Positions 46,375 through 55,667 of a stretch of 64,000 nucleotides of DNA are shown here, piece by piece. Each line of letters starts with the position of its first letter. Positions within the stretch are counted from its first letter, which is position 1. This stretch comes from Haloplasmatales bacterium 4B (GTDB lineage: Bacteria; Bacillota_I; Bacilli_A; Haloplasmatales; Haloplasmataceae), in assembly GCA_003586005.1 (NCBI GenBank), contig NSKI01000008.1:1-64000 (forward strand), given 5' to 3'. The translations under genes were made by a program, and so were the position numbers. Under the pieces are notes generated by a model. The model was not told where the DNA came from. It saw only the letters and a list, made by a program, of their open reading frames with translations, and ran no database searches.

Positions 46375-49056
46375 ATGTCTAAAAAAACAATTTTTGAAGT
46401 TTTAAAAACTTTTGCGGTATTTGTAGTATTGATCCTTAGTTTTATATTTGGTTATACATACTATAAAGTTAGCGGTATTATAAATGAACTCCCCTATTTA
46501 GATATAAATAAAATACATGTTAATGAGTCAACTAAGGTTTTTGATAAAAACCAGGTTTTGATGGTAGAATTAGGAGTTGAAAAACGCGATATTGTTAAAT
46601 ATGAAAACATATCTCATGAAATGGTCAATGCTTTAATTTCAATTGAAGACATGCGTTTTTATGACCATGATGGGATTGATTACAAACGAATATTTGGCGC
46701 AATCGTTGAAAATATTAAATCTATTAGTTACAGTGAAGGTGCCAGTACTTTAACACAACAACTTGTAAAATTATCATATTTGACTAACGATAAAACATTA
46801 GAGCGAAAAATAAAAGAAATGTTTATTAGCCTCGAGTTAGAAAAACAAATTTCTAAAGAGATAATTATTGAAGCATATTTAAACAGAGTTCTTTTTGGCG
46901 GAAGAATATATGGAATTGAAAAAGCTAGTAAATATTACTTTAATAAATCAGCAAAAGCATTGAATTATGAAGAATCAGCGCTTCTAGCAGGAATTATTCA
47001 AAGCCCTAATAGATACAATCCTTATGTTAATCCTGAAGAAACTAAATCAAGACAAATTTTAGTCTTGAAGGCTTTATATAATCAACAATTTATTTCTAAA
47101 ATTGATTTAGATAACGCCATAAATAAGCCAATTGAAGAGTTAATAGTCGAACAATTGGAAAGTAATGAACATGAAAAATATTATGAATACATTGACCTAG
47201 TAATATATGAGATTCAAAATAAGTATAATTTAAATCCTTTTAACGAAAGTTTGCGAATTTACACTCATTTAGACACTAGCATTCAAGACTATATATACGA
47301 AATCGAAAATGATGATAATCTTCATCCAAATGATAGAACCCAAACTGGTATTGTTGTTTTAGAAACAAAAACGGGCATAATTAGAGGAATCGGTGGTGGT
47401 AGAGGACACGAAGGTTCTATGTCCTTTAATTTCGCTACAGACGCCAAAAGACAACCTGGGTCAACAATTAAACCAATCCTTGATTATGGTCCTGCAATCG
47501 AATATTTAAAATACTCACCCGCCCAACCTTTTTTAGATGAAGAAATTTATTTTAATACATATGGTAGCCGTTTTGTTCCAATTGAAAATTATGACAATAA
47601 ATATAAAGGCTATTTAACAATGCGGGATGCGATTATTGATTCAAGAAATGTAACTGCAGTTAAAGCTTTCAGAGAAGTTGGTGCGGAAAGAGCATATCAA
47701 TTTGCTAACCGTTTAGGAATTAAAACTGATGAACGTATAACTGAAGCCCATGCAATTGGTGGTTATCAATATGGTTTTACTGTTATGCAAATGGCAGCTG
47801 CTTATGCACCATTTGGTAATGGTGGCTATTATCATGAGCCAACTACAATTGATTTTATTCAAAAAAATGGTGAAAAGTTAAAAGTGGAACCAATTACAAG
47901 GCAAGCTATGCGAAAAGATACCGCATATTTAATGACAGACATATTACGGGATAATATGGTTTCAGGAACAGCTATACGAGCAAATGTATCTGATCTCATT
48001 ATAGCCGGAAAAACAGGTCAAACAAATTATAATGAATTCACTAGAAAGAAATTTGGTTTTCCAAGTAATAGTGTAAGAGATTCTTGGTTTATTGGTTACA
48101 CAACTAAATACACAACAGCTGCTTGGTTAGGATATGACAAAATTGAAGAAGACGCTTATTTAACTCCAGCTGAAGCCAAAAAATCTTTAGAAATTTTCAA
48201 AAAGACAATGGACATAATTCACAAGGATAGGTTTTCTAGTAAACCCTTTACTAGACCAGACAATATAATTGAAGTAGAAGTAGAAACTAATTCTACACCA
48301 CTAAACCTACCAAATGAATATACACCTGATATGTATCGAAAAAAAGATTTATTTATTAAAGGAACTGAGCCATCTTCCGTTTCAAGTCGTTTTAATCCTC
48401 TAAAAATGCCCAGAAATTTTGTTGTTTACTATGATGGTATTAATGAAAACATAGTTTTTAAATGGGATAAATATAATAACGATTATTCTTTAGCTGACTT
48501 TGAAATTATGGAAAGAGTGCATAAAATAAGTAATTATTATGATTATTATAAAAATAAAACGCAAAAAGAGTATTATCAATCTAGTGTCTTTAATCCATCC
48601 TATTTAAATGAACAAAGAGTGAAAGCCACTAATTACAACTACTGTAAATCAAGTAGTAAAAAAGCTAATTTATGTCCTATTACAAAGATTCAATCTTTAA
48701 ATCTTCATTTATCTTTACTCGAAGGGCTTAAAAATTATGAAATTAGTATCTTATTAAATGGGAAAGACATTAATATTTTAAATAATGGAGAAATTAGTGA
48801 ATTAAGGGGTTATTCTACTTGGAATGGTTACCGAAATGGCATATATAGTAATTTAGGAGCAATTGAATACCGAATAGTTGGTACAAAAGGAACAGAACAT
48901 ACCACATTATATGTAGGTCCATATCAAGAAGAAGTTAAAGTTTATTCTCAAATAGATGATTACATAGAATATGATTCGTTTTCAATTTCAGCTGATTATT
49001 CTAAGTATCGCAATAGATTAAAAAGTGATAGTAATATTAGTTTAAATCCATTTTAA
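46375..49056 (+). CDS. ponA: Class A penicillin-binding protein (PBP1A-type)
   Basis: An 893-residue bifunctional peptidoglycan synthase. One N-terminal span (residues 10-30); a GT51 glycosyltransferase domain with EDMRFYDHDGID (Glu91) and EGASTLTQQLVK; a transpeptidase domain with SxxK at 363-366 (GSTIKPI), SRN (DSRNVTAVKA) and KTGQT; then a C-terminal tail of about 230 residues with Tyr-rich segments of no named fold. There is no separate ribosome site, so translation is likely coupled to recU. It shows that this lineage can build peptidoglycan, unlike the wall-less Mollicutes. Confidence 0.96.
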   Translation: MSKKTIFEVLKTFAVFVVLILSFIFGYTYYKVSGIINELPYLDINKIHVNESTKVFDKNQVLMVELGVEKRDIVKYENISHEMVNALISIEDMRFYDHDGIDYKRIFGAIVENIKSISYSEGASTLTQQLVKLSYLTNDKTLERKIKEMFISLELEKQISKEIIIEAYLNRVLFGGRIYGIEKASKYYFNKSAKALNYEESALLAGIIQSPNRYNPYVNPEETKSRQILVLKALYNQQFISKIDLDNAINKPIEELIVEQLESNEHEKYYEYIDLVIYEIQNKYNLNPFNESLRIYTHLDTSIQDYIYEIENDDNLHPNDRTQTGIVVLETKTGIIRGIGGGRGHEGSMSFNFATDAKRQPGSTIKPILDYGPAIEYLKYSPAQPFLDEEIYFNTYGSRFVPIENYDNKYKGYLTMRDAIIDSRNVTAVKAFREVGAERAYQFANRLGIKTDERITEAHAIGGYQYGFTVMQMAAAYAPFGNGGYYHEPTTIDFIQKNGEKLKVEPITRQAMRKDTAYLMTDILRDNMVSGTAIRANVSDLIIAGKTGQTNYNEFTRKKFGFPSNSVRDSWFIGYTTKYTTAAWLGYDKIEEDAYLTPAEAKKSLEIFKKTMDIIHKDRFSSKPFTRPDNIIEVEVETNSTPLNLPNEYTPDMYRKKDLFIKGTEPSSVSSRFNPLKMPRNFVVYYDGINENIVFKWDKYNNDYSLADFEIMERVHKISNYYDYYKNKTQKEYYQSSVFNPSYLNEQRVKATNYNYCKSSSKKANLCPITKIQSLNLHLSLLEGLKNYEISILLNGKDINILNNGEISELRGYSTWNGYRNGIYSNLGAIEYRIVGTKGTEHTTLYVGPYQEEVKVYSQIDDYIEYDSFSISADYSKYRNRLKSDSNISLNPF

Positions 49057-49072
49057 TTTTGAAATATAAGCT

Positions 49073-49111
49073 AAAAAAGTCTAGAAATCTATTGTTTTTC
49101 TAGACTTTTTT
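49073..49111. terminator. Bidirectional terminator between ponA and the 331-aa gene
   Basis: AAAAAAGTCTAGAAA pairs perfectly with TTTCTAGACTTTTTT (49073-49087 with 49097-49111); it has T-tracts on both sides. Confidence 0.93.
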
Positions 49112-50105
49112 ACCATAATATAATTTCATTAACTAATAATAAGGAAATAATTAAGTAAATAATAAGACCTGTATTAATTAACCTAAGTATTTTGCTTATA
49201 GATAAGATTTGCTTATAGTAAGAAGTGAAAATCCCCACTCTATGGATAACAGTTCTACCATAATTTTGTATTTTTCTTACTACTAATTTAGAATTATATA
49301 GGTTACTAATTTCATATTTTTGCTCCATTTTTTTGTTTTTTGCTAAATTATATAAATGATGCTTTATATTTTTAATATCTGGTCTAAACTTCTTTAACAT
49401 TCTATCTCTTTCTTTTATTAGAAATCCTTTAGCAGATAGACCAAATTTTAAAACCTTGTCAAAATATACTTTAACAATTATTAAGTACATTGAAATAATA
49501 ATCGATAAATAAACAATTACTGAAGCAATATTATAATACCTTCGATAAATTAATAGTCGATTAATTTTTGTAAATACAGGTCCAAGATAAGGAATCATTT
49601 GCATAACAGAATATTGCCTTAATAGAATCAAAAACAATAGCGCAATCAAAACATAAGTATTAATTCTTTTATTTTTAATTTTTTCAATCCGTTTAACAGG
49701 GTTAAAAGACGCTTGAAGAAGAATCCTTTTTAACTGCAAATCAATATTTTTATAATAATCATATTCCCATTTTTTAATAATTTCATCAACAAACTGTTTT
49801 CTTTGAAATAGCTTTGTATAAGGATTTCTAACAATATAACTTACAGTTTGAGTACCTTCAAAAAAATCATCATAAGTTATCTCTATATCTTCAATATATT
49901 TTTTTCCTAATTTGCTTGAACCAACATATAAGAACGGATTAAGATTATAACTAATCTGATGATATGAATTTTCTATATCTACAAATTCTTTTTGTTTACT
50001 TTGTATTATCCGATATTCTTGACTTTTTATCTTTTCAAGTGCAAGTTCATGCATTTTTTTACGAAAGTGAAAAATGTCTAATATTTTAAATTTCATTTTA
50101 ACCAA
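49110..50105 (-). CDS. Membrane protein of unknown function, paired with the CvpA-like gene
   Basis: A 331-residue protein with a long basic N-terminal cytoplasmic part (residues 1-150, rich in Lys, Ile and Tyr), membrane helices near 152-172 and 190-218, a basic loop, and a last helix at the very C terminus (INTGLIIYLIISLLLVNEII). No family recognised. It starts one base after the stop of the 583-aa CvpA-like gene, so the two are made together and probably interact. Confidence 0.72.
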   Translation of the reverse strand: MVKMKFKILDIFHFRKKMHELALEKIKSQEYRIIQSKQKEFVDIENSYHQISYNLNPFLYVGSSKLGKKYIEDIEITYDDFFEGTQTVSYIVRNPYTKLFQRKQFVDEIIKKWEYDYYKNIDLQLKRILLQASFNPVKRIEKIKNKRINTYVLIALLFLILLRQYSVMQMIPYLGPVFTKINRLLIYRRYYNIASVIVYLSIIISMYLIIVKVYFDKVLKFGLSAKGFLIKERDRMLKKFRPDIKNIKHHLYNLAKNKKMEQKYEISNLYNSKLVVRKIQNYGRTVIHRVGIFTSYYKQILSISKILRLINTGLIIYLIISLLLVNEIILW

Positions 50106-50106
50106 C

Positions 50107-51858
50107 TCAATTCGATAATAATTTGCGATTTATTGATTTTAATAACAGCGTATTTTCATAATTAAGTGCTTCTTGAATATCCTTAGAATTTGTTAGTTTT
50201 TCTATTAGATCGCCTTCAGCATAATTACTTTCAACAATATATTCTAGGTAAGATTTTTCGTCATTTCTTTCAATTAACAAAGCCTTTAATACTTTGTTAA
50301 TATCATTACTAGTTCGCTTATATAATTCTTCATTATAAGTAAAGCGGTTAATATGGGTAATAATTTCATCATAAGTTATAATTTTATCAAAAGTATTTAT
50401 ATCCAGCATAAATAAGGCAAAATATATTTGACCAACTTGATAATAAATATCTACATCATCATCATTAAAGTAATCAATGAAACTTAAACTATCTAAAAAC
50501 AGTAGGTACATGATAGGGTCATTATTCACATTTTCATCAACTACTTTGTTCAAGCCTTCTTCCTTCATAATTGAAAAAACTAATTTGTATTTAAATGAGA
50601 CCCGATCTAATAAGGGCTCATATAGTTCAATTTGTGGTTTTAAATTAAGTAAATAATCTTCTTGAAAGTGAGAAAATCTTTCTACTTGCTTAATTATTAA
50701 TGCTTTTTCACTTTCCTTAGCATCAATTTTCTTTATTTCATTAATTAAATTTTCCTTATGAGAGCTAAAATCATTTAAGATCAATTCTAAATTATCATCA
50801 TTTAATAAATCAAAATTTGATTTTAATTCAATTTGGTAAGAATCCATTAACCAATTTTTCATCACTAAATAAACTTGAGTATTTAACTGCATTTTTTTTA
50901 GAACTTCAAGAGTTAATTGGTCATCAGTATTTGCAGCAATTTTTGGATAATTTTCAATAAAACTATTAATCACTTGATCGATTGAATCCATATCTTTAAT
51001 TTTATTTTCGTAAGCCCAGATAAATATTTGCTCATATTCAGATGCAGTTTTTAATAAATCCTCATTTATTTTTTTTATCTCTAAGTCTTCAAAATCCATT
51101 TCTTCAAAATATTTTAAATGTTTAACGTAATAATACAAAAATTCATCCTTTTCATAGTTACCAGATATTTTGTCTTTTTGTTGCAAATACAAATATATTT
51201 CATAACTTTCGTTTTCATTTTCTTCCATGAATACATCAACATCACTTAGTAAATCAGTATATTTCTCTAAACTTTTAATATCCATTATTTTTAGTGATCT
51301 ACTTACTTCATTAAATTTATCTATTGTTGGCTTGGTTTCTTCAAGCAAAATTCCAAAACGAGAAAACTTTGGTGGATGATTTAAAATAAAGCTAGTTAAA
51401 ATATCGTTATTATTTGTAAAATTCAAAGCATAAAAAGGGATAATAAAAACCGAAATAATTATATACATCCTTATTACAGAAAAGACGCCACCAAATATTG
51501 AATTAAACCTACCAAACATATATTCGATCCTCTCATCTAAAACATACTTTCCTAATCGCCATAAAAAGATGGCAAGAAAAAAATATACAACAATATAAAC
51601 TCCTATTGAAGTTGATAAAGAGGCGATAGAATTACGATAAGGTATATTTGGTAAAATGGTATAGACAAAATTAACAATTGTGTTACTAGAAAATAATAAA
51701 TTTGTGATATTATCTCCATAAAAATATAATACAAAAAAAGGGATTACTACTTTCAAAACACGAAGTAACTCGATTCCACCGCCACGAATATAACCAGTAA
51801 TAAAAATCGTTGTAAAAATAGCTACTAATATCAGATCAAAATTGACAGAAATTTGCAT
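50107..51858 (-). CDS. CvpA-like membrane protein with a long helical cytoplasmic domain
   Basis: A 583-residue protein. Residues 1-155 have four membrane helices arranged like CvpA (colicin V production) proteins, including the Gly-rich GYIRGGGIELLRVLK and the RFNSIFGGVFSVIRMYIIIS segment. The remaining 425 residues are charged and helical (for example EYTDLLSDVDVFMEENENE, KKIDAKESEKALIIKQ), with no named domain. CvpA alone is about 160-180 residues, so this is an extended form. CvpA proteins have been tied to envelope homeostasis in other bacteria. First gene of a two-gene operon. Confidence 0.75.
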   Translation of the reverse strand: MQISVNFDLILVAIFTTIFITGYIRGGGIELLRVLKVVIPFFVLYFYGDNITNLLFSSNTIVNFVYTILPNIPYRNSIASLSTSIGVYIVVYFFLAIFLWRLGKYVLDERIEYMFGRFNSIFGGVFSVIRMYIIISVFIIPFYALNFTNNNDILTSFILNHPPKFSRFGILLEETKPTIDKFNEVSRSLKIMDIKSLEKYTDLLSDVDVFMEENENESYEIYLYLQQKDKISGNYEKDEFLYYYVKHLKYFEEMDFEDLEIKKINEDLLKTASEYEQIFIWAYENKIKDMDSIDQVINSFIENYPKIAANTDDQLTLEVLKKMQLNTQVYLVMKNWLMDSYQIELKSNFDLLNDDNLELILNDFSSHKENLINEIKKIDAKESEKALIIKQVERFSHFQEDYLLNLKPQIELYEPLLDRVSFKYKLVFSIMKEEGLNKVVDENVNNDPIMYLLFLDSLSFIDYFNDDDVDIYYQVGQIYFALFMLDINTFDKIITYDEIITHINRFTYNEELYKRTSNDINKVLKALLIERNDEKSYLEYIVESNYAEGDLIEKLTNSKDIQEALNYENTLLLKSINRKLLSN

Positions 51859-51976
51859 TATATCCCTCTTTTCTCATATCAAAATTATATCATAGGCTGT
51901 TATTATAATCAATTTGGAAAAACAAATTGTCCATATATACAATTAACGTTATAATAAAAAGAAGGAGGAGATAAAT

Positions 51977-52885
51977 ATGTTTTTCGATATGCATTCTGAT
52001 ATTTTATATGACATAGTGATAAAAAAATTAGATAATAAAAAACACATCGTAAAAGATTTTCATTTGCCACAATTACTAAAGGGAAAAATAATAGGGGGTA
52101 TTTGGAATTATTATAGTGATATAACCCCATTATGCAATTTTGATCAAGCTATAGGTTTAATTTTAGAAGAATTAGAAGATGCGAAAGACTACGTTCATTT
52201 AGTACAAAAAAATGATATTATTAGTAATAAGTTAAATATTATCTTAGGTTTAGAAAGTTTAAAACAAGTAAATGGTTTAAATCATTTACGTAATCTATAT
52301 GATTTGGGTTTCCGGCATGCCATGTTAACCTGGAATGAGCAAAATAAATTTGCGACGGGGGTCTTAGGTAGTGAAAACCGCGGTTTATCTGAATCAGGCA
52401 TAGAAATTATAGAATTTATGAATAAAAATAACATGATTATTGATGTAAGCCATGCAAATAAGAAGACTTTTTTCGATATCCTAAAAGTATCAAATAAACC
52501 CGTTATCGCATCTCATTCAAATGTCTACCAATTATGTAATCATGTTCGTAATTTATCTGAAGAACAAATCATAGAAATAACAAAAAAAAATGGTTTAATA
52601 GGATTAACCGCAGTAAAGGGTTTTGTTAATCCTAATGAACCAACAATTAGTAATTTCCTAAACCATCTTGATTATTTAAAGGATTTGAATTTGTTAAATC
52701 AAACCGCATTTGGTTTTGATTTCATGGACTATCTTAGTCCAAAAAACGGGAATTTATCTGATTTAGCATCAGCTGAATTTACATATCGATTAGAAGAAGC
52801 AATGCTTAATAGAAATTATTCAGTTGAAGAAATAAATAATATCTCTCATAATAATGCTTTAAGAATAATAAAAACATTATTATAA
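51977..52885 (+). CDS. Membrane dipeptidase family (M19) zinc peptidase
   Basis: A 302-residue TIM-barrel dipeptidase. MHSDILYD gives the HxD metal pair, LNIILGLESL the bridging Glu, IDVSHANKKTF and ASHSNVYQLCNHVRNL the two His ligands, and FGFDFMDYL the late Asp. Such enzymes cut dipeptides, including some with D-residues. No signal peptide, so it is cytosolic. GGAGGAG precedes the ATG. Confidence 0.93.
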   Translation: MFFDMHSDILYDIVIKKLDNKKHIVKDFHLPQLLKGKIIGGIWNYYSDITPLCNFDQAIGLILEELEDAKDYVHLVQKNDIISNKLNIILGLESLKQVNGLNHLRNLYDLGFRHAMLTWNEQNKFATGVLGSENRGLSESGIEIIEFMNKNNMIIDVSHANKKTFFDILKVSNKPVIASHSNVYQLCNHVRNLSEEQIIEITKKNGLIGLTAVKGFVNPNEPTISNFLNHLDYLKDLNLLNQTAFGFDFMDYLSPKNGNLSDLASAEFTYRLEEAMLNRNYSVEEINNISHNNALRIIKTLL

Positions 52886-53023
52886 TTTTTTAAAATCAGT
52901 AATCGAGTCGGTAATCGGTTCAATACGCTATCAAAAAAGAATTATTTAATATAATTTACCCATCGGATGTTAATTTATTTCGGTATTTCACATAAAAAAA
53001 GTATTTTTAAATAACAAAAGGAG

Positions 53024-53071
53024 TTGACAAAAAGAAGCTCTTTCGTTAAAATAAATTATACGTTAAAATAA
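53024..53071 (+). promoter_or_regulatory. Promoter with 11-bp direct repeats for the MFS-ArsR operon
   Basis: TTGACA (53024-53029), 17 bp, TAAAAT (53047-53052) is a near-consensus housekeeping promoter. CGTTAAAATAA occurs twice (53044-53054 and 53061-53071), 17 bp apart; the first copy overlaps the -10 box and the second covers the probable transcription start. This is a good candidate operator for the ArsR-type regulator encoded in the same unit. Confidence 0.65.
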
Positions 53072-53106
53072 TTTTATTGTTTAATTTATTTTATGGAGGA
53101 GTAACT

Positions 53107-54363
53107 ATGGATGAAGTTTTAGAAAACAAAGAAATAACCTTGATTAGCATGTTTAAAATTAAAGCTTATGTAAAATTGTTATTTGCTAGTGTAATTTCAA
53201 GATTTGGTGATTCAATAGATATGATCGCTTATAGTTGGATGGTATACCAACTAACTGGTTCGGAATTATTACTTGGAACAATTTTTATGGTTAATGCGAT
53301 TCCAAATATTATCTTCAGTCCTTTTATTGGAGTATTAGTTGATCATTTTTCCAAACGTAAATTAATCGTTGTTGGTGATATCTTAAGAGGGTTAATCGTC
53401 AGTTTAACAGCTGTATTATTTTTCTATAACCTTTTAGAAGTTTACCATTTATTTATTTTTACATTCTGTATTTCTACTGTGGAAACATTTGTTAACCCGT
53501 CTAAAACCTCAGTATTTTCTTTAATTTTAAAAGATGACGAATATCTTAAAGGAAGTTCAATTTCTCAATCCGCTAACTCAATAGCTGGACTAATAGGAGC
53601 TGGTGTTGCTGGAATCTTAATCGCCACAATTGGAGTGAGTGGAGCTATACTAATAGATGGTGCTACTTTTTTCACATCAAGTATAATTTTTCTTTTCATA
53701 AAATTTGAAGATATAAAAGGAGAGAAAAAACTTAATTTACAAAACTATTTAGGAGATTTAAAAGCAGGTTTTATATTTGTGAAAGGGAAAAAAATAATTG
53801 TCATTTCAATACTGCTTTTAGCATCACTTAATCTGTTCTTATCACCAATAAGTGTATTAATGCCTGTGTATGTTGAAAAAGTGTTAGAAAAAGGAGCAAT
53901 TGGATTAAGTATAATCAGTGTTGGCCTATCTATTGGTACAATATTAGGAGGGTTTGTTGTATCTTTACTCGATAAAAAATTGAAAAAAAGCTTTATGATT
54001 GTATCAGGAAATGTCTGGTTTGCATTAATGATTATTTTATTAAGTCTACCTGCCTTTCATATAATTACATTTATTGAACCAATATATATATCAACACTAG
54101 CATTCTTCTTTATCGGGTTTAGTATGATTTTTATGACTGCACCTTTACAAACCTATTTACTTCAAAACACTCCTAAAGAGATTATCGGTAGAGTATTTGC
54201 ATTATTATCAATGTTTACATTAAGTACGCTTCCAATAGGTGGTGCTATAACTGGTGTCATTGCTTCACTAGTATCATTAGGAATCCTTTACTTTACATTA
54301 GGATGTATCATCTTAATTATTTCATTCTTGCCACTTCTAAACAAGGAGTTTCGAAAAGAATAA
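53107..54363 (+). CDS. MFS exporter (MFS_3-type)
   Basis: A 418-residue transporter with 12 membrane helices. Between helices 2 and 3 is the MFS motif VLVDHFSKRKLIVVGDILRG (GxLaDrxxrkxxl type), and VSRFGDSIDMIAYSWMVYQL is the usual opening of the macrolide/multidrug exporter branch. Substrate unknown. GGAGGAG lies six bases before ATG 53107; a longer frame begins upstream without a ribosome site. It is cotranscribed with the regulator gene 31 bp downstream. Confidence 0.93.
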   Translation: MDEVLENKEITLISMFKIKAYVKLLFASVISRFGDSIDMIAYSWMVYQLTGSELLLGTIFMVNAIPNIIFSPFIGVLVDHFSKRKLIVVGDILRGLIVSLTAVLFFYNLLEVYHLFIFTFCISTVETFVNPSKTSVFSLILKDDEYLKGSSISQSANSIAGLIGAGVAGILIATIGVSGAILIDGATFFTSSIIFLFIKFEDIKGEKKLNLQNYLGDLKAGFIFVKGKKIIVISILLLASLNLFLSPISVLMPVYVEKVLEKGAIGLSIISVGLSIGTILGGFVVSLLDKKLKKSFMIVSGNVWFALMIILLSLPAFHIITFIEPIYISTLAFFFIGFSMIFMTAPLQTYLLQNTPKEIIGRVFALLSMFTLSTLPIGGAITGVIASLVSLGILYFTLGCIILIISFLPLLNKEFRKE

Positions 54364-54394
54364 AAATGTTGTATAATGTATGTGAGGTGTTAAT

Positions 54395-54976
54395 ATGAAA
54401 GATCACAAAGTTCTATCTACATTAGAAGAAATTAAAGCTATTTCAGACCCATATCGTTTAAAAATTATTACAACATTTAGACGATTTAAAAGAGCTGCAA
54501 CAGTTAAAGAAATAGCGGATAAATTAAATGAAACACCCGCTAAAGTGCATTATCATGTAAAAAAATTAGAAAAAGTTAATATTTTAAAACTAGTAGATAC
54601 TAAAGAAATAAATGGAATAATAGCTAAATACTATAGGCCTACATTTGATAAATTTATTATTAAGCATACTGAAAATGATAAAGAATTATCTAAAATTATG
54701 TTGGGAGAAACACAACGAGCAATTTTTAATATCTACGAAGATAGTAAAGAGATTATTTTTAACGAGATCGCAAACGCTGATTTACCTAAAATAACTAATG
54801 ATGATGACGATGATGTTGTTGAATCTATCTCATCTTCAACAGTTTACTTAACTAAAAAGGATCTTGATGAATTTGCGAAACTAATTCACAAATTTTGTGA
54901 TAAAGATAAAGAGGATAAAGATACACAGAAATATCATTTTTTTAATGTTTTATTTCCAATAGATGATGACAAATAA
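54395..54976 (+). CDS. ArsR-family (HTH_20) transcriptional regulator
   Basis: A 193-residue regulator. The winged helix is at residues 6-75 (ISDPYRLKIITTFRRFKRAA; TVKEIADKLNETPAKVHYHV; KKLEKVNILKLV). The C-terminal 110 residues are acidic and helical, with a run of aspartates (DDDDDVV) that may bind cations, as effector or structural site. No Cys metal-sensor motif like ELCVCDL is present. Position after an MFS gene argues that it controls the exporter, likely through the repeats at the promoter. Confidence 0.9.
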   Translation: MKDHKVLSTLEEIKAISDPYRLKIITTFRRFKRAATVKEIADKLNETPAKVHYHVKKLEKVNILKLVDTKEINGIIAKYYRPTFDKFIIKHTENDKELSKIMLGETQRAIFNIYEDSKEIIFNEIANADLPKITNDDDDDVVESISSSTVYLTKKDLDEFAKLIHKFCDKDKEDKDTQKYHFFNVLFPIDDDK

Positions 54977-54999
54977 AAGGTGAAGAGATTCACTTTTTT
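54975..54999 (+). terminator. Terminator of the MFS-ArsR operon
   Basis: AAAGGTGAA pairs with TTCACTTTT (one G-U) around GAGA, followed by T's; overlaps the stop codon region. Confidence 0.8.
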
Positions 55000-55165
55000 A
55001 CCTCCTACATCTTTTTATAAACTAACTTCCCTTTTATCATTAATATCACCTCTTATTAAGAGTGTCATATTCATGAAAAAATAACTATAATTATTCTTTC
55101 TCTTCTATACGAATAAATATAATGATATAATATTAATGACTTACTAGTAGAAAGGGGATGGTCAA
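55000..55165. other. Gap before the structured leader
   Basis: AT-rich sequence after the ArsR terminator. It should hold the promoter of the structured leader and CD3324-like unit; TATAATA near 55125 could be a -10 box. No gene seen. Confidence 0.4.
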
Positions 55166-55198
55166 ATGATTAAATTGCTAGGGTGGTTAGTTAAATAA
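55166..55198 (+). CDS. Possible 10-residue leader peptide
   Basis: ATG at 55166 reads MIKLLGWLVK then TAA, with GGGGATGG eight to ten bases before it. It lies at the head of a structured stretch (GGTTAT/ATAACC stem at 55210-55226 and a strong terminator at 55248-55281). The Trp/Leu content and hairpins fit an attenuation leader, or an unannotated tiny peptide, but chance is not excluded. Confidence 0.35.
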   Translation: MIKLLGWLVK

Positions 55199-55247
55199 CT
55201 AATTTAAGTGGTTATTTAGCATAACCGCAATCAAGTTCCTTAATAAG

Positions 55248-55281
55248 CTCTAGTATTATCAATAAATTGATAATACTAGAG
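55248..55281 (+). terminator. Perfect 16-bp hairpin upstream of the CD3324-like gene
   Basis: Bases 55248-55263 and 55266-55281 are perfect reverse complements (CTCTAGTATTATCAAT and its complement), followed by TCTATTTACATTTATT. It lies before, not after, a gene, so it may end the short leader transcript. Confidence 0.75.
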
Positions 55282-55314
55282 TCTATTTACATTTATTAGA
55301 TAGGAGGTGGTTTG

Positions 55315-55407
55315 ATGAAAACGATTATTTTAAATAATAATCATTCTAATATCAAGGAGGTTTTCATCATTGTCATACAAAAATGGGGGAGATATTTTAC
55401 CACCTAA
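55315..55407 (+). CDS. Short open frame overlapping the CD3324-like start
   Basis: A 30-codon frame with a strong ribosome site (AGGAGGTGG, 5-8 bases before ATG 55315) that begins MKTIILNNNHSNIKEVF. It runs 35 bases past the TTG start of the next gene in another frame. The arrangement fits translational coupling of the downstream gene, or a small peptide. No homology recognised. Confidence 0.45.
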   Translation: MKTIILNNNHSNIKEVFIIVIQKWGRYFTT

Positions 55408-55654
55408 ATTATTACATGAATTGCAAAAACATATTCAAGGTGAGTTAATTTACATCCCTAAAGAAAAAAATTCTAGGGCTGCTTGGGGTGAATATAGTGG
55501 CTCTAAAAGATTAATTACTAATCGTAATTTAAACATCTTTAATTCTTATAAACAAGGGAAAAGCATTAAAGATTTGGCATTAAAATACTGTTTAAGTGAA
55601 GATAGTATAAAGAAAATTGTTTTGAAGAATAAAAAAATAATAAATGGAAACTAA
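55370..55654 (+). CDS. CD3324-type small DNA-binding protein
   Basis: A 94-residue protein of the CD3324/Mor-like type: SYKNGGDILPPKLLHELQKH (family opening with ILP..LL..IQ), YIQGEYIYIP-type block GELIYIPKEKNSRAAWGE, and a C-terminal helix-turn-helix YKQGKSIKDLALKYCLSEDS. The start is TTG with AGGAGG nine bases before it. These proteins are small regulators of unknown targets. An in-phase ATG is not available nearby. Confidence 0.85.
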   Translation: MSYKNGGDILPPKLLHELQKHIQGELIYIPKEKNSRAAWGEYSGSKRLITNRNLNIFNSYKQGKSIKDLALKYCLSEDSIKKIVLKNKKIINGN

Positions 55655-55667
55655 ACTTACAAATAGA

